Assembly (NCBI GenBank): GCA_018715105.1
Contig: DVMG01000130.1
Coordinates: 1-6,271 of the forward strand
Direction: 5' to 3'
From: Candidatus Ventricola intestinavium
GTDB lineage: Bacteria > Bacillota > Clostridia > Christensenellales > Aristaeellaceae
Length of the DNA: 6,271 bases
Shown: piece by piece, positions 1-3,742 of the stretch
Position numbering within the stretch: position 1 is the stretch's first letter
Layout of the letters: every line of letters begins with the position of its first letter
Made by a program: the position numbers and the translations under genes
Notes under the pieces: generated by a model
The model's input: the letters and a program-made list of their open reading frames with translations, nothing else
What the model was told of the DNA's origin: nothing
Database searches by the model: none

Positions 1-232
1 CTCCCGTTGTCCTGCGGTTATCATACGTATTGGGCCCGGAACCGTTGACAAAGACAACGAGCTTCTGGGCGGCGCCCGATGCAGGCAGGTCAAGCTTTCC
101 CTGCAGCATATAGCCGTCATAGGCCGCGATATCCATGCGCTCGGTGATGCGCGCCTGCTCACCGCGCGCGCCGGGCAGACAGAGCGTGAACAGCATGGTC
201 AGAAGGGGAAACCATCGCATCCGTCTCATCAT
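1..232 (-). CDS. Secreted alpha/beta-hydrolase-like protein (N-terminal 77 codons only)
   Basis: An open frame that enters from the left edge and is cut there; only the first 77 codons are present. It starts at the first of two adjacent ATG codons (232 and 229); GGAGG at 241-245 sits 8 bases before the first, the better spacing. The N-terminus is a signal peptide: MMRRMRW, a hydrophobic stretch FPLLTMLFTLCLPGA (about 8-22), with cleavage probably near residue 24. The mature part has a short strand pair (MDIAAYDGYMLQGKLDLP) and then KLVVFVNGSGPNTYDN (57-72). A hydrophobic strand followed by a GSGPN turn resembles the strand and oxyanion-hole loop near the N-terminus of alpha/beta hydrolases, which often read HGSGPN. 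The nucleophile, acid and catalytic His would all lie outside the window, so activity cannot be judged. It begins 81 bases after the binding-protein stop and may belong to the same transcript. The ORF is certain; the family is a moderate-confidence call. Confidence 0.72.
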   Translation of the reverse strand, partial: MMRRMRWFPLLTMLFTLCLPGARGEQARITERMDIAAYDGYMLQGKLDLPASGAAQKLVVFVNGSGPNTYDNRRTTG

Positions 233-313
233 CCAGGAAACCTCCATTTAAAAAAGAAATATGCCGGCGAAGGGGCTTTGCGCACGCGGCAGGGCCTGCA
301 TGCGGATGGAAAA
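233..313 (-). other. Gap between the binding-protein and hydrolase-like genes
   Basis: An 81-bp spacer. On the minus strand an imperfect hairpin (282-303: GCAT-GCAG, loop GCC, CTGC, 3-base bulge, GTGC) is followed about 30 bases later by a run of T (249-254). The distance is too great for a normal intrinsic terminator. No promoter is recognisable, so read-through into the next gene is the simpler reading. Confidence 0.4.
241..245 (-). promoter_or_regulatory. Ribosome binding site of the hydrolase-like gene
   Basis: GGAGG on the minus strand, 8 bases before the ATG at 232 and 11 before the ATG at 229. The spacing favours 232. The strong site is the main support that this edge-truncated frame is a real gene. 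Confidence 0.8.
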
Positions 314-1903
314 TCAGGAACCAAAGCTCTCCACGCCGCGCAGCATCTCCAGCTCGCGAATGTCGCGCGCATTGGTAAACGCGGAACGGGAGAGCAACAT
401 GCCGGTACGCCAGTACAGGGGAATATAGGGAAGATCCTGCACAAACTGTTCCTGAATCTGCCGCATGACGCTCTGATAGCTGTCCGCGGTGTAGCTGGAG
501 CGCAGGCTGGTCAGCAGATCGTTCATGGTGTCGGAACGGTAGCGCGTATAGTTGCACACGGCTGTGGAGGTGACGGTGAAACCCGGATCAGGATTGACGT
601 CGAAATTAAAGCCGCACAGCGCGATGAAATAATTGCCGTTCATCAGGTTGGAAAGCACGGAGTCACGGGACATGGTGGCCACCGTGACGGTGAAGCCGAC
701 GGCCTCAAGCTGCTCCTTGATCTTGTTGGCTGCGTTTGTGCGGGCGGTGGAGCCGGGCTCGTCGTATACCTGAAGGCGCAGGCCCTCCAGCTGAACGCCG
801 TCTTTATACCGCTTGCCGTCGTCTGCAAGCTGATAGCCCGCGCTGTCTAACAGGGAGGCCGCCATCAGCGGGTCATAGATATCCCGGATGGTCGTCTCAT
901 TGGAAAGCCACGTGCCGGCGGGCACCGGCGAATAGGCCACGGTGGCCATGCCCTGATAAGCGGAGGAAATGATTTCGCTGCGGTTGATGGCGTAGGAAAT
1001 GGCCTCTCGAACCAGGTTCCGGCCGTTTTCATCGCTTCTGAACATGGCCTGGGCGCGGTTGACAAGCAGCACTTCCAGCTGGCGCGTGCGCGCCGTGAGG
1101 GAAAAGGAATTGAGCGAGTTGGAGTAGCGCGAGGCGTTGATGGAGCGCGTCATGGCCACGTCTACATCCTGCAGGTCAAAGGCGTTGAGAGCCTTCTCGG
1201 CGTCTTCATAGATGACCGCGCGGATATAGCGCACCTGCGGCGTGCGCTGCCACCAGGACGTGTTGGCCGCCAGCCAGATGCTGCTTCCCTGCTCATAGCC
1301 ATCGTACATATAGGGCCCGGTGCCGGCGGGCATGTCGGAATTGACTTCCGAGGCCGGGAGAATGGGGAATGCCAGCGAATACAAAGAGCCATAGCTGGCA
1401 CGGCGCAGCGTGAAGGCAACCGTCAGCTCATCCACCGCTTCCCAGGAGCGGATGGAGTAGAATGTGGAGTAATACAGTCCGCGGTCGGCCGTATCCAGGT
1501 CCGAATTCAGATCGTCGTCAAACCCGGAGAGCGCATACATGGCATCCAGCGTGGCAACGACATCCGCGCTGGTGAGCTGTTGCCCGTTGTGAAACGTCAC
1601 ATCGTCGCGCAGCGTGACTTCAAGCCTGCGCCCTTCGTTGGTAAATTCGTAGGAATAAGCCAGCTCCGGCTGGGGCTGATAGTTGTCATCCATGGTGAAA
1701 AGCCCCTCATAGACCAGGTCAAGCACGCTGACCACATCGCGCTGATCCAGCTCCAGCGGGCGCAGGCGCAGGTCGCTGGAAGCGACGATGGCACAGCTGA
1801 GCGTGGTGAGATCGCTGGCGGATGCGCCGATGGGGGAAAGCGTCAGCAGCAGGGCAAGCAGCGCCACAGCCACGCGGCGGACAAGATGGGAAATGTTGCG
1901 CAT
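314..1903 (-). CDS. Family 5 extracellular solute-binding protein (peptide/nickel type)
   Basis: Predicted binding protein of an oligopeptide-type ABC importer (SBP_bac_5, the OppA/DppA fold). The product is 529 residues, typical of the family. A Sec signal is clear: basic MRNISHLVRR, a hydrophobic core at about 11-22, then a likely signal peptidase I site after ASA or SAS (about 28-30). Family landmarks follow in order: LVYEGLF (63-69), the RDDVTFHNGQ block (99-108) with TSADVVATLDA (111-121), GTGPYMYDGY (194-203), VREAISYAINRSEII (298-312), SPVPAG (325-330), and a C-terminal QDLPYIPLYW (489-498). No lipobox cysteine follows the hydrophobic core, which is unusual for a Gram-positive binding protein. 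AAAGGAG lies 9 bases before the start, and the gene begins 29 bases after the transglycosylase stop, suggesting one transcript. No permease or ATPase gene is visible in the window. The ligand cannot be deduced: peptides are typical, but nickel, heme or sugars are also known in this family. Confidence 0.93.
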   Translation of the reverse strand: MRNISHLVRRVAVALLALLLTLSPIGASASDLTTLSCAIVASSDLRLRPLELDQRDVVSVLDLVYEGLFTMDDNYQPQPELAYSYEFTNEGRRLEVTLRDDVTFHNGQQLTSADVVATLDAMYALSGFDDDLNSDLDTADRGLYYSTFYSIRSWEAVDELTVAFTLRRASYGSLYSLAFPILPASEVNSDMPAGTGPYMYDGYEQGSSIWLAANTSWWQRTPQVRYIRAVIYEDAEKALNAFDLQDVDVAMTRSINASRYSNSLNSFSLTARTRQLEVLLVNRAQAMFRSDENGRNLVREAISYAINRSEIISSAYQGMATVAYSPVPAGTWLSNETTIRDIYDPLMAASLLDSAGYQLADDGKRYKDGVQLEGLRLQVYDEPGSTARTNAANKIKEQLEAVGFTVTVATMSRDSVLSNLMNGNYFIALCGFNFDVNPDPGFTVTSTAVCNYTRYRSDTMNDLLTSLRSSYTADSYQSVMRQIQEQFVQDLPYIPLYWRTGMLLSRSAFTNARDIRELEMLRGVESFGS

Positions 1904-1912
1904 GAGATGATT

Positions 1913-1919
1913 CTCCTTT
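1913..1919 (-). promoter_or_regulatory. Ribosome binding site of the substrate-binding protein gene
   Basis: The minus strand reads AAAGGAG with 9 bases to the ATG at 1903. It fills much of the 29-bp gap after the transglycosylase stop, leaving no room for an independent promoter within the gap. Confidence 0.85.
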
Positions 1920-1932
1920 TCTGGCGGCGGGA

Positions 1933-2784
1933 TCAGGCGGAAGGCTGAGCGGCGCTCTCGCCCTGCACGGGGAAATAGTATTTTCGGTAAACATCGCGTG
2001 CCTTCAAAACGCGCGAGGCATAAGCGGCGGTATCCGATGTGGGGATCACGTCAAGCGTTACGCCGTCCCGGCTGTATTGGGGGTTTTGCAGCCAGCTGTC
2101 CACATTGCCCTGACCGGCATGGTATGCGCAGACCACCTTGGTTGCGTCGCCATCAAAGCGGCGGTTCAGATATCCCAGATACCATGTGCCATAGCGGATG
2201 CTCGTTTCCGGGTCATAGAGCCGGTCAAACGAATAGGTTTCGTCGTCTTCATCGAGCTTGTGGGCAACCCAGCCGGCGGTATCCTCCATCAGTTGCATCA
2301 GGCCACGCGCACCCAGCCGGCTCTCTGCCTGCGGATCGAAGCTGGATTCGCACAGGATGACCGCCGAGACAAGCGCGGGGTCCAGCCCCTGCGCCTGGGC
2401 ATAGGCCGTGATCAGATCCGCATACAGGAGGGGATGCTGCGCGCGTTCGGCGGCTTCGGCTTCCAGACGCCGGCGTTCCTCCTGCCGGGCCAGATAGCCG
2501 CGTGTGATGAGCACCGCCGAAGCAAAAAATACGATCAGCGCCGCCGCCAGCGCGCCCACGCGCACGGGGGCAGGCAGGCGGCCCAACACAGGCCTGGAGC
2601 CGGCGCGCGGCGCGGGCGCGCGGCGAATGGGGGCGGCGGAATCCTCCACCTCGATGGGGAGGGTGCGCACGGGCCTGCGCACCGGCAGGGCGCGGGCCTC
2701 TTCCCCGCGCATCTGCGGTGCCGGCGCGGCCGGATGCGGGTTTCTTCTGCGCCGCATGGGGGCGGGCGAAGGGATGTCGTTCAT
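1933..2784 (-). CDS. Membrane-anchored lytic transglycosylase (GH23, Slt-like)
   Basis: Predicted peptidoglycan lytic transglycosylase, which cleaves the MurNAc-GlcNAc bond to give 1,6-anhydroMurNAc ends. The product is 283 residues. Residues 1-75 form a tail with 15 Arg, 16 Pro and no Lys, expected to stay in the cytoplasm. One membrane segment follows at about 76-95 (VGALAAALIVFFASAVLI), then a charged stalk at about 100-115 (QEERRRLEAEAAERA). The catalytic domain runs from about 118 to 270. It has the family motifs ES (E146, the predicted acid), GLMQL (161-165), the DPETSIRYGTWYLGYL helix (191-206) and AYHAGQGNV (220-228). Most relatives have Asn where this has His222. There is no cleavable signal, so a single-pass N-in protein with its enzyme outside is expected. 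The start overlaps coaE's stop (ATGA) and has AAAGGAG 6 bases upstream. Family assignment is firm; the exact substrate and cell-cycle role cannot be read from the sequence. Confidence 0.92.
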   Translation of the reverse strand: MNDIPSPAPMRRRRNPHPAAPAPQMRGEEARALPVRRPVRTLPIEVEDSAAPIRRAPAPRAGSRPVLGRLPAPVRVGALAAALIVFFASAVLITRGYLARQEERRRLEAEAAERAQHPLLYADLITAYAQAQGLDPALVSAVILCESSFDPQAESRLGARGLMQLMEDTAGWVAHKLDEDDETYSFDRLYDPETSIRYGTWYLGYLNRRFDGDATKVVCAYHAGQGNVDSWLQNPQYSRDGVTLDVIPTSDTAAYASRVLKARDVYRKYYFPVQGESAAQPSA

Positions 2785-3377
2785 GGCTGTCTCCTTTCAC
2801 ACGTCGACCGCAGGAGGGCGAGCACCTGCCTGCGCGTGTCCGAAAGTGAAATGTCGGTGGTGATGCAGGCGTCGGCACGGCGCGCCTTTTCCTCAAGCGG
2901 CATCTGAGCGGCGATGCGCTGCTGCGCCTGAGCACGGGTCAGGCCGTCGCGCGCCATCAGCCGCGAAAGCTGGGCCTGCGGGCTCGCGCATACCACCCAC
3001 ACGCGATCCACATGCGCGTCAAGCCCGCATTCATAGAGCAGCGGAATATCGCCGAAGACAAGGCCGCCTTCCGTGTCAAGCGCGCGGAGCCGGCTTATAA
3101 TCTCACGGCAGATCATCGGGTGGAGGAGGGCGTTGAGCCGCTCGCGCATAGCCGCATCCGCGAACACGAGCTGCCCCAGCCGGCGGCGGTTGAGCGCCTC
3201 TCCGTCAAAGACCGCGTCTCCGAAGGCCGAACGCAGAGCGGGCAATGCCGCGCCGCCCGGCGAGGTGAGCGCGTGGGAGAGGGCGTCCGCATCCACGACG
3301 GCATAGCCAAGTTCGCGCAGGTATGCGCTGACGGTGCTTTTGCCGCAGGCGATGGAACCGGTCAGCCCGATCTTCAT
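2781..3377 (-). CDS. coaE: Dephospho-CoA kinase
   Basis: Cytoplasmic P-loop kinase that phosphorylates the 3'-hydroxyl of dephospho-CoA with ATP, the last step of coenzyme A synthesis. The product is 198 residues, normal for the family. The N-terminus MKIGLTGSIACGKST carries the Walker A motif (G7, G12-K13-S14). Next come the VVDAD motif (D29, D31), the DIPLLYE motif (about 110-116) of the CoA-binding lid side, and an Arg-rich C-terminal region ending in ADACITTD. Most homologues have AD.VI.N there, so the usual Asn is Thr here. I chose the start at 3377 because a GGAGG site lies 8 bases upstream and the protein then begins exactly at the conserved MKIGLTG. The longer start at 3398 would place this ribosome binding site inside the coding region. 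The TGA stop overlaps the next start by 4 bases (ATGA), implying translational coupling. Its last codons also encode the ribosome binding site of the next gene. Confidence 0.96.
   Translation of the reverse strand: MKIGLTGSIACGKSTVSAYLRELGYAVVDADALSHALTSPGGAALPALRSAFGDAVFDGEALNRRRLGQLVFADAAMRERLNALLHPMICREIISRLRALDTEGGLVFGDIPLLYECGLDAHVDRVWVVCASPQAQLSRLMARDGLTRAQAQQRIAAQMPLEEKARRADACITTDISLSDTRRQVLALLRSTCERRQP
2791..2797 (-). promoter_or_regulatory. Ribosome binding site of the lytic transglycosylase gene
   Basis: The minus strand reads AAAGGAG, then 6 bases, then the ATG at 2784. The site lies within the final codons of coaE (which encode C-E-R-R-Q-P), so the two genes should be translated from one message and may be coupled. 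Confidence 0.85.
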
Positions 3378-3385
3378 GCGATTTG

Positions 3386-3390
3386 CCTCC
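3386..3390 (-). promoter_or_regulatory. Ribosome binding site of coaE (decides the start)
   Basis: The minus strand reads GGAGG followed by 8 bases and then the ATG at 3377. It fixes the coaE start and argues against the in-frame ATG codons at 3398 and 3392. A perfect 10-bp palindrome, CATGATCATG (3390-3399), abuts this site. A short CCAT/ATGG pairing could cover its first two bases, but this is too weak to call regulation. Confidence 0.85.
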
Positions 3391-3492
3391 ATGATCATGA
3401 ATGGTTGTAAAGCGATCCTTCAAGACGATATGAAAGCCTATGGAAATAGACGGATGACGGGGCCAAAACCCTGCGCGCTGCGAAGAAAACTT

Positions 3493-3618
3493 TCAAACGC
3501 ACAAGCGCAGGCGCGGAATCATCCTCTTTATTCGGAAAGAGATTTTGTTAATAAACTCTCCCTGCAGATCCTTTGGAAGGAACCCCATGAATCCGAAAGG
3601 CCCTCCGTTTGTTGACAT
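3493..3618 (-). CDS. Possible 41-residue small ORF in the polA-coaE gap
   Basis: An open frame from ATG at 3618 to TGA at 3493, starting MSTNGGPFGFMGFLPKDLQ and ending in a basic stretch (FRIKRMIPRLRLCV). An AAGGA lies 11 bases upstream, a wider spacing than at the other starts here. A second in-frame ATG at residue 11 has GGAGG 13 bases before it. Codon third positions are less GC-rich than in the neighbouring genes. I recognise no family. It may be chance or the remnant of a lost gene; I list it only because it fills the middle of the gap in the same direction as the operon. Confidence 0.15.
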   Translation of the reverse strand: MSTNGGPFGFMGFLPKDLQGEFINKISFRIKRMIPRLRLCV

Positions 3619-3644
3619 AAACACCGCTTTCCTTCAGGATAGGC

Positions 3645-3672
3645 GTTGCTTTTTCAAAGTTGCTTTTCTAAA
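3645..3672. repeat. 14-bp tandem direct repeat, two copies
   Basis: GTTGCTTTTTCAAA (3645-3658) is followed without a gap by GTTGCTTTTCTAAA (3659-3672); 12 of 14 positions match and the differences are a swapped TC/CT. The second copy overlaps the neighbouring inverted repeat by three bases. Function unknown: a duplicated operator or a chance slippage product. Confidence 0.6.
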
Positions 3673-3688
3673 GATTGTGGGAATCTTT
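3670..3688. repeat. Perfect 7-bp inverted repeat next to the UUCG hairpin
   Basis: AAAGATT, five-base loop, AATCTTT. Read on the plus strand it runs into two further T's, giving a weak terminator-like shape; on the minus strand it follows the UUCG hairpin directly. Only one G-C pair supports the stem, so as RNA it is weak. It could equally be a protein-binding dyad. Confidence 0.45.
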
Positions 3689-3706
3689 TTCCCCTTCGGG
3701 GGAGAA
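3687..3706. terminator. UUCG-type hairpin just after polA (possible 3' end of the transcript)
   Basis: On the plus strand TTTTCCCC, loop TTCG, GGGGAGAA forms an 8-bp stem with one T-G wobble. On the minus strand, the sense of polA, the loop is CGAA, four C-G pairs remain, and one outer pair becomes a mismatch. It begins 36 bases past the polA stop. No T run follows on the minus strand, so it is not a classical Rho-independent terminator for polA; it could stabilise the 3' end of the message or stop antisense transcription. Confidence 0.35.
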
Positions 3707-3742
3707 CAGCGTTTTGCCGGCGGCCGGAGAGCTGAAAGGCTC

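Larger units (their letters stand above)
3378..3742. other. 365-bp AT-richer gap between polA and coaE
   Basis: The only long stretch without a confident gene. Its base composition is clearly more AT-rich than the flanking genes. The end near polA (3645-3706) is packed with repeats: a 14-bp tandem repeat and two adjacent hairpins. Further on are small inverted repeats at 3569-3581 (TCCTT, loop TGG, AAGGA) and 3524-3541 (CTCTTT, loop ATTCGG, AAAGAG). A weak 41-codon frame runs 3618-3493 on the minus strand. I searched the minus strand for a coaE promoter and found only poor matches, such as TTTATT, 17 bases, AATAAA, read leftwards from about 3556. The gap probably holds the end of the polA transcript and the promoter of the coaE operon, but neither can be pinned down. 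Confidence 0.5.

Noticed and set aside
233..313. Intrinsic terminator after the binding-protein gene
   Set aside because: The imperfect hairpin and the T run are about 30 bases apart, too far for an intrinsic terminator.
159..557. Minus-strand 132-codon frame spanning the end of the binding-protein gene and the start of the hydrolase-like gene
   Set aside because: It overlaps two better-supported genes in a different frame and lacks a ribosome site; the signal peptide and GGAGG site support the frame starting at 232 instead.
278..850. Plus-strand open frame of 190 codons opposite the substrate-binding protein
   Set aside because: Antisense to a well-supported gene, with no family resemblance; a codon-bias shadow.
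2077..2907. Long plus-strand open frame of 276 codons opposite the transglycosylase and coaE
   Set aside because: It lies antisense to two genes with clear family motifs, has no recognisable domain or suitable ribosome site, and is the kind of shadow frame expected in GC-rich coding DNA.
3378..3398. Longer coaE start (seven more residues)
   Set aside because: The GGAGG site would lie inside the coding region, and conserved family N-termini begin at MKIGLTG.
3612..3640. Plus-strand promoter-like TTGACA with CAGGAT 17 bases downstream
   Set aside because: The -35 match is perfect but the -10 matches at only 3 of 6 places, and no believable plus-strand gene follows, only polA antisense. An antisense transcript is possible but unsupported.
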